Shown here: positions 1 to 12,003 of the stretch, piece by piece
Position numbering within the stretch: the stretch's first letter is position 1
How the letters are laid out: each line of letters starts with the position of its first letter
From: Cucumis sativus
Lineage: Eukaryota; Streptophyta; Magnoliopsida; Cucurbitales; Cucurbitaceae
NCBI RefSeq assembly: GCF_000004075.3
Contig: NC_026656.2
Coordinates: 14,384,001 to 14,448,000 of the forward strand
Direction: 5' to 3'
Length of the DNA stretch: 64,000 bases
Translations under genes and position numbers: made by a program
The notes under the pieces: generated by a model
Database searches by the model: none
Told to the model about the DNA's origin: nothing
The model's input: the letters and a program-made list of their open reading frames with translations, nothing else

Positions 1-428
1 TGTACTTTAGTCATGGCTCTCGTGACTTTATTCTTGGAACATCTAAAAGATTTCATACCGAACACTCGTGTCAAAAGATTCATATGCGAAGATTGTATTT
101 TTCTCAAGTTCTCAATTGATCATGGGAGAATCTAATATGATTTGATCAACTTAAGTCTCGGTTAGACATGATCGATTTAGGAGTTGTATTATTGTTAGTA
201 TATTTTCTTAGAGTCAATATTTTCCACTTAAAGTCTAGATCAATTATTTGTTTATCGATAATACTAAAGATATCCTTAAGCATTTTGAAACGAATAACTT
301 GGAACACGTTAAACGAGACATATTAAAAAAAATCGCATTGAAAAAAAAAGGAAGAGATCTCACCAACAAACTTTATAAGCTTCAGCAAAACTAATAATAA
401 CAATTTAAATTAAAAGAGGAAGACATAC

Positions 429-684
429 CAGTGGATAATCTAAAAACTCTCAACCCATCAAACCCAACATTGACCACATAAAGGACATCAAAACTTGATC
501 TTTCTTTAGAAGAGATCAAGACAGCCATAACGATGACCATATTATATATGCCAAGTTCTATGTACTGTTTCTCATGGAAGCACATGGGTTCAATGGCGTA
601 TTCCATCTCATGCACACCAGCTGCCACCTTCCTACGGCTGCCGGCTGTCCAGTGTGCAAGAGATGGAATATACCACAAACCCAT
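429..684 (-). CDS. Possible first exon of an unrecognised gene (partial)
   Basis: An 85-codon reading frame opens at an ATG at 684 (minus strand), starting MGLWYIPSLAHW, and ends at a strong splice donor (CTG|GTATGT) at 429/428. A good TATA box lies about 50 nt upstream of the ATG, which fits a real promoter plus first exon. The peptide has a hydrophobic stretch near residues 50-60 (YNMVIVMAVLI) and a second one (FDVLYVVNVGF), so a membrane protein is possible. The frame is open further upstream, but only from a TTG, so I chose the ATG. I found no convincing second exon between 1 and 428, so the rest of the gene may lie left of the window. I do not recognise the family. It could also be a fragment of a dead gene. 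Confidence 0.4.
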
Positions 685-729
685 GTAAAATAAATTTGCA
701 TAGATGGAGAAGCTCTTCAATTTGATACC

Positions 730-738
730 CTTTTTATA
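730..738 (-). promoter_or_regulatory. TATA box of the possible gene at 429-684
   Basis: On the minus strand this reads TATAAAAAG. It lies about 46 nt upstream of the ATG at 684, which leaves a short leader of about 15-20 nt if transcription starts about 30 nt downstream. Confidence 0.4.
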
Positions 739-740
739 CA

Positions 741-2204
741 GAAGAGAAGAGAAGTGAGAGAATGTTAAATATGAATTTGTTTAGAGGAATAGGTTGACTT
801 ACTGTTTACTTTTTCTTCCTTTATGTGAAATCACGTGTATGAATGAGTACAAATTTGATGAACCTTTTAACGAGTACTTTAAATCTGAATTTCTTGGTTT
901 TAGTTCCCTTTTTTAAAAAAATGTGAAACCAATTCAAAAGTTTCTAACCATAGTGGAATTATGAGTTGTATTGTTATATTAACCACAACCCTGAAGCCAT
1001 TCGTGTAAGATGCATATGTCAAAAGTTGTTGGACCCTAATTATCTTTCTTCTTTTTATCGAAAAGTATTTACAAAAAAATATAGCCAAACCTATTCTATA
1101 TAAAATGTCTATCAATATCTATTATTGATGAAATATGAATTTTTTTTTGTATTTTGTAAATACTTTCATTTGTTTTGCTATATGTGAAAATGTGTTAAAA
1201 TTAATACGTGAAACAAAAATATGGTAGTTTGAAATATTGGTACACGGGAGGGTTTCAAGTTTTGGCTTTAACTTATATATTTATTTTGTTTTTCTTTGAT
1301 TATTATTGGTTCATTTCATTAACTAACGAGGGTTTGTCTTGTTGGTTCAAAATTTCAGTTAATTTTTAAAATAAAAACAAGTTTTTGAAAACTAAAAGTA
1401 GTTTTTGTATGTATAAAAAATTGATCCATAGTGTGAGCCGGAGAGAATTGAACATTTGATCTCGAATTTGATAATACAAAGTATTATGTTAATTGAGCTA
1501 TGTTAGGGATAATTTTTAAGATTAAGAGTAGTTGTATATAATCCATTATGAAGTTCTAATGTATTTTCATTAATTCAGCGTTTTAATTGAACTCGTTCGA
1601 GATAATATATTATAAATGAATTATCTAAAAAGAAAAAAATATATAAAGATGAACTAAATATTTGTAGATTTGGTATTTGGCATTGTGAAAAAGAAAAGAA
1701 AAAAAACATGAAGATTTGGTATTTGGGTATGTTTTTTCTTTTGTTTCCATATCGTCCTTGTAATATTCTTTTGGTCGGCCTCTACTTTTTATTTATATAT
1801 ATATATATATATACATTCATTCATGTTCACATTAAATAAAATAAAGAAAAATTATTAGAAATAACAAAGCGGATGAAAATTATTTATAAAATATAGTAAA
1901 ATTTTAAATTTTATCGATGATCAATTATGAATGTATTGATACACATTATAGATTGATTTATGATAAAATTGTGGTTTTTAGTAAAAATTGTATAAATATT
2001 TGGAGAATTAGAAGATATGTTTAAAAAGAGGGAAGTGAATGAAAATCAATTTTAACTCCCACGTTTTAGATATATAAATTAGTAAATTTGACAAAATATT
2101 TACACCATATAAATTTTTTTAGATTCTGTCAATAATAAACATTGATAGACACTGATAATATGTTTCTATTAGTGATATTGATAGACAGAGATATAAATTT
2201 ATCA
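741..2204. other. AT-rich intergenic stretch
   Basis: I see no supported gene here. There is a (TA)n run at about 1794-1813. The part at about 2060-2200 (short phrases such as TTGATAGACACTGATA repeated with small changes) looks like a decayed MITE-type repeat, but I cannot bound it. Confidence 0.5.
1794..1813. repeat. (TA)n microsatellite
   Basis: About ten uninterrupted TA units, directly visible. Confidence 0.85.
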
Positions 2205-3414
2205 TGGTCTGTTTGGTAACGTTTTTATTTCTTGTTTCTTGTTTCTGTTTCCATTTTTTAAGAAACAGATGTGTTTACTAACGTTCCATGTTTCTCGTTC
2301 TAAAAAAAGTATAAATGTTTCTCATTTTATAAAGAATTCCTCGAAACAATAAAAGTAGCTTCTTCTCTTCCATTTCTCAATTATTTTTATTGGTTTTTTT
2401 CTTTTTAATTATTTATATCGGTTTTCTTCTCTTTTCTTCTCAATTTTTTTTACGGGTTTTCTTTTTCTTTTTCTCAATTATTTTTATTGGTTTCTTTTTT
2501 ATTTTTTCTCAATTACTTTTATTGGTTTCCTTTTTCTTTTTTTTTTCAAATTATTTTTATTGGTTTTCTTTTTTTTTTTCAATTTTTTCTATTGATTTTC
2601 TTTTTTTTTCCTCAATTATTTTTGTTAGTTTTCTTCTTTTCTTCTTAATTACTTTTATTTGTTCATTTTCCTTTTTCTCAATTATTTTTATTGGTTTCTT
2701 TTTCTTTTTTCTCCATTATTTTTCTCTTTCCTTTTCCTTTTTCATTTTTCCACGTGATTTTTTTTCCTTTTATTTCCATCTTCTTTCCCAAATGACACTC
2801 TCCACATGGTTTCCTTTTTCTTCCTTTTATCTCCATCGTCTTCCCTAAATAACCATCGTCTTCCTCTTCCTCTTATTGTCTTCTCCATCTTCCTCCTCGC
2901 CTCTCATCGTCTTCCTCTACATGATGTTTTTCTCTTTGTCGGATCTAAGTTTTCCTCTTCCTCTTGGCATGGATCTGGATTTTCGTTGTAGGGTTCTGTC
3001 AGGTTTGTGTTTTCGCTGTGGGTCTTTGTCTTTCTTTTCGTCGTGGATTTCAGTTCTCCTCTTCATCTTGGGTTTTCATCTTCCTCCTTGTTGGCTCTGT
3101 TCTTCATATCTCAATCTTCATCTTAATCTCCATAAGATTACCAGAAGACTTTCCTATATAGGTTTGATAAAGTGAGTGGTGTAATGTAGAATTGAATTAG
3201 ATGTTAATAAAATAAAAAAATAAATCTCGAAGAAAATAAAAAAATAAGAAACAGTTATCAAACACATTTTTTATTTCTGTTTTTTTTTCAAAAAACAAGA
3301 AGTATAGAAACCGTTATCAAACACATTCATGTTTCTTGTTTTAACCAAGGAAGAAACATGGAACAAGGAACAAGAAACAAAAAACAGAAAACAGAAACGT
3401 TACCAAATGGGCCC
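2205..3414. mobile_element. Tourist/PIF-Harbinger-like non-autonomous element, about 1.2 kb
   Basis: The left end starts TGGTCTGTTTGGTAACG (2205-2221). The right end, read on the minus strand, starts GGGCCCATTTGGTAACG (3414-3398), giving 13 of 17 matches in inverted orientation. Both ends continue into TTTCTTGTTTCTGTTTC-like subterminal sequence. The direct repeat TCA flanks both ends (2202-2204 and 3415-3417), consistent with the 3-bp target duplication of the PIF/Harbinger group; TWA is the more usual target, so this is not textbook. The subterminal phrase AACAGTTATCAAACACA recurs at about 3249-3265 and again, with one change, at about 3310-3326. No transposase frame is seen. The interior is the pyrimidine-rich tract listed separately. 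Confidence 0.6.
2376..2760 (+). repeat. Pyrimidine-rich degenerate tandem repeat (minisatellite)
   Basis: A unit of roughly 30-40 bp, built from CAATTATTTTTATTGG followed by a T/C run, is repeated about ten times with length and base changes. The T/C-rich strand bias continues to about 3120. The long open frames across it, rich in F, S and L, are a by-product of the composition and I do not call them genes. Confidence 0.7.
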
Positions 3415-3862
3415 TCAATTTCTATCATCGATTATCTCTACCCACTACTCTATATACTTCCTTCCACGAACTCTTCCCTTTCTACTTTTAAAAAGTGGGT
3501 ATTGTGCAATAACATAATGAGGTCCTAAACATAAAACCTTAATCCATGAAAATGAAATCAAAATTGAAATGGAAAGGAAAATGTATGTAATCTTACCGAT
3601 TGAGAGATTTGATGAGTGATCATACGTGTTTGAAAAAAGTGAAGAATCCAAAAGAAGAAGCGAGAACAATTAGGAGAATAAGTGATGAGTCGTCATGAGA
3701 GTGAAAGGAAGTGTAAATTTCAAGAGCGAGTATCGAGTGTCAAGGGCTCGTGCTTCGAAAGAGTTGTATTACAATAAATTCACCTTGTGATGACATACAC
3801 TAAAGATAAAAAAAAAAAATTGGGTATAAATAAAGTACGGTAGCAATTTAGTATTTGAAAAG

Positions 3863-4541
3863 GTTAATTTTCATAAATATAACAAACCGACAAAATATTT
3901 ACCGCCTGAGTAAAATGAAAAAGGCTATGAAATCGTCCATTTTTTTAATATATTCTAGTTTTGCCCTTCCTTTTCATCGTGCGATTTTTTTCTTTCTTCT
4001 TATGCAATTTTTTTTTTCAAATTGTTATTTGGTTTAAAATCGTATACCAAATATAAAAGATCTATTTTTTTTAAAAAAATTCTTCAAATGGTTGTTTCAA
4101 ATATAAAAGATAGTGAAAAAAAATTGTTGGATATTGAATATAGCCAAAACGACCGTGTGCAAAGAAACTTAGAAAAATAGCTTAGATTTATTTAATCGAT
4201 CAAATCTAAACAATGATTTTTCAAATATAAACTATCATTTTCCAAATATAAAACCAAAAAATCCTTTAAAAAAATAATTGAGATTTGACTACCCAAATTT
4301 AAACGATCAAATTTAATCAAAATAAATGTAAAAGATCAAATCTAATCAAAATAAACGTTGAGATTTTGCTACCAAAATCTAAATGATCGTTTATAAAATA
4401 ACGGTCAAATCTAAACGACCGTTTTTTAAATATATTATGGATACTAATTAATCACGAAATATTTTTATATTTTTCATTGTGGGTGTATTGTCTTTTTCCG
4501 TTTTCGAAATTATTCTTTTGTTATATTTTTTAAAAGACCCC
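3863..4541. repeat. Palindromic dispersed repeat, copy 1
   Basis: The left end is GTTAATTTTCATAAATATAA followed by CAAAATATTTAC. The right end read on the minus strand begins AAAAAATATAACAAAAG and then TTTCGAAAACGGAAAAA, which matches the left end of copy 3 (26.8 kb). The interior holds many short palindromic phrases around GATCAAATCTAAACGATCGT in both orientations. No protein coding is visible. The rest of the interval from the element at 3414 to 4865 is AT-rich with no gene seen. Confidence 0.6.
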
Positions 4542-4865
4542 TCTTAAAAATGTAGTCAATTTTTTAGAACGAATTTCATTGTTCTAAGTAGAAAAAAGAA
4601 ATGGAATTCTTACATAAATTCTAAAAATAAAAATATGAATTTTAAACCTTACTCTTTTTTTTAATTTGATTTTTAAAAACATTGATAGAAAATATATAAC
4701 AAAACAAAAAGTACACAATTTTTTTTTCAAGAACCATAAAAAAAAATACAAATTATTTACACTTTACAAAAGAAGAAGAAGAAAAAAAAAAGACATCTAA
4801 AGGACAAAATGGAGATTCGAAAGAATCACTAAAAGAGAACACAAATTGTAATTAGTAATGAAGTT

Positions 4866-4994
4866 ATGAGCGCCGTGGCCCTCAATCTTCTTTCATCTCC
4901 GGCGCCCATTTCTGCTTCCAATCCTCCCTTTCCGTTCCTCAATTCTCACCCTCTGAATCAACTTCATCTTACTCCAACATCTCCCATGCTTTGA
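4866..4994 (+). CDS. Upstream ORF, 42 codons, transit-peptide-like
   Basis: A complete small frame (MSAVALNLLSSP..., ending SPML stop) lies 50 nt upstream of the mutase start codon. It is rich in S, P, L and N and almost free of acidic residues, so it resembles a plastid transit peptide. It is out of frame with the main coding sequence. The main frame is open and serine-rich across the same region but has no ATG there. It may act as a regulatory uORF, or be a former N-terminal extension disconnected by a frameshift. I see no GT donor that would join it to the downstream exon in frame. Confidence 0.35.
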   Translation: MSAVALNLLSSPAPISASNPPFPFLNSHPLNQLHLTPTSPML

Positions 4995-5044
4995 TCCTTA
5001 CTTCCCTCCAGACTCCATCACTCAGAACCACCCCAATCTCTTCC

Positions 5045-8000
5045 ATGGCCGACTTCGATTTTAGGTTCCATCATCCTGCCTATTCTTCTCTTTTCACCAC
5101 TAACTTTTCATTTCTTTTTCTCAATCTTATAGGTTCTCTTAAACTTTATCGCTTGTTGATGTTGATATGCAGCTTTGTGAACCCAGCTGTTGCTGAAATT
5201 ATTGTTGTAAGGCATGGTGAAACAGCTTGGAATGCCGATGGCAGAATTCAGGTTCTGCCTCATTTGCAAACCTATAAAATTTCCTTTAAATGAGTTTAAT
5301 TAATTGATTAATTGATTGATTAATTAATTTATGATTAATGCACGATCAAGTTGGGATGACGTTGTATTGAAGCTTCTGTTCTGAGGAATAATTTATCGGG
5401 TACAGTGGCCTCCAAAATTTTAGTTTTTCTTTTTTAAAAAACCTGCAATGGCTGTGTGCAATAAGCTGGGAGGGGGTCGCTTCATATATTACTTATAGAA
5501 GGGGGGCGGGGGGATCTTGTCAAGATTTAGCAGTTCGTTTATAGGGAATGTGAGGACATCAATAGAATCAATCATGACGAGAAATTGGGGGAGTTTAGTT
5601 TGTAATCACGGTGGAGCTTTCTCTAGTGAGTGGTGAGTTGTCAAGCTCCATGGCAAGGATAGAATGTTTAGACAAGGTATGGCATTAGCGCAGTATTTGA
5701 CAGGAATTCAATATTAATTAGGAAGGAAATGACTAAAACTCATGACCTCCTGCTTTGATGTTTTGTTCAATCACCAATCAATCAAAAGCTTACGCTTTTA
5801 GGTTTTTAGTAAATTTGATATTACATCAGCAATCTAACTATGATTATGGCATGTATCTTTGACCAAAAGATTAGAGGTTTGAATCTTCACCTCCCAACCA
5901 TAAACTAAGATACTTGTAAAATTTCTGGTGAATCAAATTCACCTATTATAACTTTTGTCACCCTTGTTACCTTGAATGTAAACTGTGCTTCTGATCATTT
6001 TCCCACTTCAACTTCGGAAAACACTTCTATTCCCATCCGTCATCTGAATTTTATGTTTTGAACAGGGACACCTGGACGTTGAATTAAATGAAGCTGGGCG
6101 ACAGCAAGCAGTTGCAGTGAGTTCAAGCTATCTTATTCTCAACGTGTAACATAAAGGCTGTAGAACTATATATACATGTACATAAAGTAGTAGTTTGAAC
6201 ACTTCATTTCTTGGTTTGCAGGTTGCTAATCGGCTGGCCAAGGAGCCTCCACTCTCTGCTGTCTACTCTTCTGACTTAAAAAGAGCTCTTGAAACTGCAC
6301 AGATAATTGCCACCACTTGTGGTAATCTTGAGGTATGACTTCTATCCAGCCATTTATTAAGTCAACGACTCTGCACTCATTTTTTCTGCTCTTTGTTCTC
6401 GTTTGTTTCTTCTCTTCCCTTCTCACCTAATAGTAATTGCATATAGCGGCACTCACTTCCTAACAGAAAACAGTTGGTGGTCACTAACACTACGTTCTGA
6501 AATCAATGAAATAGCTTTGGAATTTTTCGGGTTTTGAGTCTTCTTCTTAAGTTCTACCCCAGTATACTTATTAATTGGTAATAAGTGAAATTTGACTACT
6601 TATTTTTTATTTATTATTATTGGAAATTTACTTGAAGATCACTTTTAGGTTATTACAGATCCTGACTTGAGGGAAAGAAATTTAGGAGATCTTCAAGGTC
6701 TTGTGTATCGTGAAGCAGTCCTAACAAACCCTGAAGCTTCTGAGGCTTTGAGGTCTCACAGGTCAGACCAAACAATTCCGGTAAGTAATATTACTTTATG
6801 CATTCATCAATAGTAGGTATCTTGAAAACATTGGAGCAATAAACAGGTTATTAATTAAATAAATTACTTTTGTACATCAAAGAACATTATCGTAAGTCTG
6901 CTCGTAGTAGCACGCAAATAGTTTTGCTAATAACTGGTTTTATCATTTTGTCTCCAAATTAATCCAGTAGGCCTACTTTGAAAAGGTATGTAGTTGTGAG
7001 TTGCTTTTTTTTCTTCTTCTAATTTTAGCAGGTTGAAGTACCAGAATTTGACGAAGCGAGCTAAATTATTTGTACAGGATGACCAAATTCTTTTTATTAC
7101 CTTTTTATGTATAGTACCCCTCATGTATAAAAATTCCAGAAATGAGAAACAAAAGTTTCATGGAGAGAAGTAAATGAATGCACTAGGACATAGAAAATGA
7201 AAAGCCAACCAAAGGAGTCCAAACTACTACAACTACAAGAGATGAGGCCAAATAGATTAGTACAGAACATGTTAGTAACCGAGTCCCTCACAAAGGTGTT
7301 ATATTAATGACCTCTCAAACCTCTAAAAAGTCTATTGTCTCAATAGACTTTTGACCCTGGATTGGGGACCGCCAAAGATTGAACCTTTTACGGACCCTCA
7401 ATCTCCCATACCTCTATTACGTGGCTATGGCAACTTTAGCAATCTTTATAAAATGGGTCCAAATCTAAAGAGGAAATTGACAATGCTAGAAAATATGTTC
7501 AAGGCTCGGCTCTACATGTGGAACACTACAAATAAATGTGTGGAACTCCAACTTTTACTTCCAAAATGATTTGTGATAGCAATGTTAGATGGATGTTCAA
7601 GATGATTCTTATCATCCATACTGGAGCCTTTCTATGCAGCTGAGTATAAAATTTGATCAATAGTGGAGAGATTAGGCCGTTAGTAAATGTCTTTTAAGAT
7701 TTTGCATCCACAATATTCTGGTTCTGGCACATAAGAAATTTACTGGAATTATTTACTTTACTATTGCCCCTAATGCAGGGTGGTGGAGAAAGCCTTGACC
7801 AACTTTATCAGCGTTGCACATCTTCATTGCAAAAGATAGGAAACAAGCATAGAGGTAATCACTCCCGTGGCTGAACATATTTTACCTCGATTAAGAAAAA
7901 AATAATCAAGTATAGGAATAAGGAGACAAACAAGTTGGTTCAAGTGAAAGTTCTCTTTGCAGTTGGAAAGTGCTCAATTTGAGGCTGAGCTTCTTTACTA

Positions 8001-8250
8001 ATATTTGCTGGTTTAAAGCACAGGGCAACGAGTAGTTGTGGTCTCTCATGGTGGTACGATCCGAGCGCTGTGTAAACGAGCTCATCCTCACAGGCATGGA
8101 GGTGGAGGGAAGGTACTGAATACATCTGTGAATGTATTTCACTTGTCTGATGGAGATAAATGGAAGATAAAAACATGGGGTGATGTTAGCCATCTTGACC
8201 AGACAGATTATCTGCAGTCTGGATTTGGAGGAGATAAGAATTCCGGTTAG
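5045..8250 (+). CDS. Phosphoglycerate mutase-like phosphatase (histidine phosphatase superfamily), 7 exons, 231 aa
   Basis: Exons are 5045-5064, 5173-5251, 6066-6116, 6222-6332, 6649-6780, 7779-7854 and 8024-8250; phases close exactly. The product belongs to the cofactor-independent-phosphatase branch of the dPGM/histidine phosphatase fold. The phosphohistidine motif RHGE is at residues 20-23 (His21). The acid/base glutamate lies in YSSDLKRALE (Glu74), and the second catalytic histidine is in VVSHGG (His165). Plant relatives of this size (At3g50520-like, from memory) have been described as phosphoserine phosphatase or general phosphatase rather than glycolytic mutase; the substrate here is inferred. 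No targeting peptide is in the main frame, so it is probably cytosolic. Intron 1 (108 bp) keeps the frame open, so its retention would insert 36 residues. Intron 5 is about 1 kb and holds unrelated open stretches that I do not call. Confidence 0.93.
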
Positions 8251-9227
8251 GTAGACACGGTTCCATGTTACATTATATCGTGTCTATCGGTGTCATTTGA
8301 TTCGAGCACAGGCAAGTGAGTATGCATTTGGCTAGTTTGCATTAACATGCTTAGCCCTAGAGAGTTCATGCAAGCCTGCCATTATCGATACCATATACCG
8401 ACCAAAATTAATTATGTTACATTTTTCTTTATTGTAATAACTTCTAAAATGTGGAGAACATTCAGAACAATCTATGTTAAGGAAGAAAAATAACATAGCT
8501 CAATTGATATGACATTTGAATTACATACAAGTTTGACTTTGAGAAGGGCGTATTGCTATGCGAAATTGATCAAGAACGTTCTAATTTTTTTTTTTTTCTG
8601 ATCAAGAATGTTCTAATTTTTTTTCTTCTTTTGCTAGCATATTTAAAGTTTAAACTCTAATTGTGAACAACTTATGAATAATTGACTCGCTTGTTTACAC
8701 AACTTGGTTTGTTGTATAAGAGTTCACTCTTGGTATATTGGTATATAGTGGAGTGACTAATAGTTAAGGAAGCAAAATTAATGAATTAATTTTGGATCAT
8801 TGTATAGTAACTTATAACAAGTGGTTTATAAAGTCTTCTCATACTCAACACATAAATAATTAAGGATTGATTTCACTTCAACAAAATTTGACACTTTTCA
8901 TATGTATTTTGTTTTTAATAATTTTATCTTTCCCATTATTTTAGTATGACGAAGTTCGTACATTTATTGAAAAATTTATCTTCTATTTTTTATGTTCTAT
9001 AACTTAAAACACTCATATTTTCTAACTTATTCTAACATGTTAAGTCTAAATTAAAATATAAAATCGTTCTTGATATAGCTAATAACACTTGGACTTTTGA
9101 AGCTCAATAGGATATGGAATGGGCCATTGAGTAATGAGTCACATTGACTTGATATGGGATATTCATGAAGGATGAGTCAAAATACAGATGGAATATTAAA
9201 CTTATAAGCCAACTTTGCAACATGAAT
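8251..9227. other. 3' flank of the mutase-like gene and spacer
   Basis: I see no gene. Around 8568-8632 the phrase ATCAAGAAYGTTCTAATTTT occurs twice in tandem, separated by a T run. Confidence 0.5.
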
Positions 9228-9299
9228 GGATCCATGGCGCAATGGTAGCGCGTCTGACTCCAGATCAGAAGGTTGCGTGTTCGATTCACGTTGGGTTCA
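9228..9299 (+). tRNA. tRNA-Trp (CCA anticodon)
   Basis: A 72-nt cloverleaf without intron. The acceptor strands GGATCCA and TGGGTTC pair over seven positions, including G-T pairs. The D arm is GCGC-AATGGTA-GCGC. The anticodon arm is TCTGA-CTCCAGA-TCAGA with anticodon CCA. The T arm is GCGTG-TTCGATT-CACGT. The A box and B box (GTTCGATTC) are intact, so it should be transcribed by Pol III. A CAA motif (GCAACA) lies just upstream, as in many plant tRNA genes. Confidence 0.95.
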
Positions 9300-9302
9300 A
9301 TA

Positions 9303-9307
9303 TTTTT
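9303..9307 (+). terminator. Pol III terminator of tRNA-Trp
   Basis: A run of five T residues starts 4 nt after the tRNA end, followed by a second T-rich stretch. Confidence 0.7.
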
Positions 9308-9309
9308 AT

Positions 9310-11529
9310 TTTGTTAAATAATGATTTTTATGATGAAAAAAAAGTGTTAGAAAAAATGATGTGTGTGGCATAGAATGACACTGAAAAAAGGCAGTTGGCA
9401 GCATAGACAATGATCCAACACCACATTTTATTGTACATTAGGGCCACTTCCCCATACACCCAAAATAAAAATACTTTGATCATTTTTTTGAAGTATAATG
9501 AAGAAGAAGAAGAAGAAGTTGGACTAATTATTTTTGTATATATAAAATTATATATATATAGTGGGGAGCTAAATTATGAAGATGGTGGCTAAGTGGAAAT
9601 AAGTATGGTGAGCTCTGCCAAAAGCTTTTGTAGTTTTGATTTTTTGTTTCTTTTTCTCTTAAAGGAACGTTTGGTTTTATTATTATTACTCTCTTACTAT
9701 CATTATTATTCTTACCACTAACCAAACTTTCTCTTACATAAACTCTCTATACATACAATCTAACGTAAGCATGACCTATATATTATTCATAAACTTTATC
9801 TTTTCATATATATATATATATATAGAAAATTTCGGATTCATTCAACCACAACCCTTTCCAATACAAACGAGGCCATAAACTCATACTTCGGCTATCCATT
9901 AAATATAGTTCTTCTAGTGAACCCTTGCTCGTAAAAACTATTGATTCACTTTATGAAAAATATGTGATTTCAAACTATATTCTTAAAGGTCAAATGTGGA
10001 GGGTTTTGTTCTTCACACATAGTCTTAGACTTCTGAGTTTCTTAAAACAGCTAGATGAAGAAGCTACTTCTACCCTTTAGAATCAATTTTGTGTACGACC
10101 TATGAAGATGGAGTGGAACACTGTTATATAACAACAAGCTTTATTGTGAATGTGATGATTACTTGAGCCATTGATATGACACAAATATCAAACCAATAAT
10201 CAAGATATATGACTACCTAAAAGAAAATTTTGAAAACCTAAAACTAGCAAGGGCGGAACCTAATAATTAAATGTAACTATCTATTGTCATAAATATATTC
10301 AAACTTGGCGATTGATATATCTTCTTCCATCTACACTACTCTCATTTCTCTATGTCGTTACGAAATCAACAATTAAGTTATATATAGAAGAACGTAAATT
10401 TCGACACAAAGATATACGTGGTTCACTAACAGTGTGTTAGCTTCGTCCATGAACAGAGAGAACAAATATTATTAAAGAGAATATATTTTTTAAAAATATA
10501 ATATGACGTCACTAGATTATAAATATTATATATACACTATAGATTTCAAACTAAAAAATCATAAATAACTAAAGTGCATTCCAACACTCTACTTTCCATT
10601 TCCAAGTAGTAAACATGTAGATTAGAAAATCAAACAAAGTAGTATATGGCTCCAAATATAGTGATGAAAACTACTTATCCAAAAAGGAAAAAGAAATCAA
10701 CAAAGTTGTTTTACTTGTTTGAACCCATCCCCTTAGATCATAGATTCTCCATTCATTATTTTTTCCCCTTTTCTTTTCAAGTTCAAAATTAGAAAAACCA
10801 TAACATTAATTAATTCAATATAAAACTATACCTATTAAGCATATACTATAATATGTAACCTTTTTTTTTTAAGATTACTCAGATACACCTCATCTAAAAT
10901 AATGATTTTCATATGGATTATTAGGTTGTGGGTCCCATTAAAAGAATAATATGCAAAAAAAATTGTTCCCAAAGCTTAGACTTCAATTCACACTTTGACA
11001 AAAAGAAAAGTGTATAAACAAATAACAATTCTATTTATATGTATATGTAGATAGATAGGTTGCACATTTTATTAACTTTGGAAGCTCCTATGGATTTCAA
11101 TTTTTGTTTAAATCTTATAAATATAATTTTTAAGAGAACTTTAGAAACTAAAAATGTCAAAATTCAAATAAAAATAAGAGTTGGATTTTCACTCGACAAC
11201 AATAATAAGATCGAACATATTGGTTTGGACTATGACCCTAATAAACGCTATTTTTAAGCTTAGTTTAACTCGAATTTTGTTACTTTTAAAGCTACGTCAC
11301 ATACGTGAATAACAGACAAAATCACTCATATTTGTTTTTGGTAAATGATTTTTTTAATGAAAAGTTTGAAATGAAGTATTTAATTAATAGCAAATGGAAT
11401 AAATAAAAAAAGGTAAACTCTGTCTTGGGTCCTTTTCGAAAAAATGTAATAAAATGAGGAGAAATAAAAATAAAAATAAAAGTTTTTTTTTTCAATTAAA
11501 AAAGAAAAGAAAAGAAAAAAAAGAAGAAA
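9310..11529. other. AT-rich intergenic region
   Basis: No supported gene. It holds a GAA-type repeat (about 9498-9518) and short TA runs (about 9540-9560 and 9808-9825). The open frames are short and have no family resemblance that I can see. Confidence 0.5.
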
Positions 11530-11533
11530 TGAA

Positions 11534-11612
11534 TGCCACGTGGATGAAATGTGGCAAGGTTATAGGACCTATCAATGGCCCCCACGTAATGAAATGAATT
11601 CTACGTCAGATA
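11534..11612 (+). promoter_or_regulatory. Cluster of ACGT-core elements upstream of the CRK gene
   Basis: A perfect G-box/ABRE core (CCACGTGG, core at 11537-11542) is followed by CCCACGTAAT (about 11582) and CTACGTCAGA (about 11602), all within 80 bp and 400-470 bp upstream of the start codon. Such clusters bind bZIP factors and often confer ABA or stress response; that role is inferred from the motif type. Confidence 0.45.
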
Positions 11613-12003
11613 TTATGGTAATAAGATTTTAAAATTTATAATTCTGTGGTACGAAATGAATAACAAAAATAATATTAAATTGGACACCGAAAAGTGAACT
11701 CAACGTCGCTTCCTTTTTATCATTTTGTGTGGATCACTCTGTTTGTCTGAGTCTTAAGAACACTTCCAATCATCAGAGACAAATCAAGATTCCGGTTGGT
11801 GGGTTTTTTTTCTTTTTAAATTTCCTTTCAAAGTTCTTGAGGAAGTTTGTTATTGTTTCCAAAGAATCCTGTTCAAATATCCATTCTTTGTTTTTTGGAG
11901 ATAATGCTTTGATTCAGTACTACTGGGACTTTTTGAATTTCAATTTTCTTGTTTCCTTTGATTATTCTTCTTCTTTCTGTTTGTTTTCTGGGGGAGGTGT
12001 CAG

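Noticed and set aside
391..720. 109-codon minus-strand frame taken from its upstream limit
   Set aside because: It begins with TTG (Leu), not ATG, and runs past a strong splice donor; I kept only 429-684.
2390..3175. Overlapping open frames of 60-150 codons rich in F, S and L
   Set aside because: They follow from the T/C-rich tandem repeat; no protein-like composition or motif.
4991..5293. 100-codon frame at the start of the mutase-like gene
   Set aside because: It starts at TTG and reads through introns; the real exons are 5045-5064 and 5173-5251.
7351..7569. 72-codon frame in intron 5 of the mutase-like gene
   Set aside because: No motif and no splice arrangement needing it; the product is complete without it.
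9228..9299. Plastid- or mitochondrion-derived origin of the tRNA-Trp
   Set aside because: The sequence matches the cytosolic plant form and has a Pol III terminator and CAA motif.
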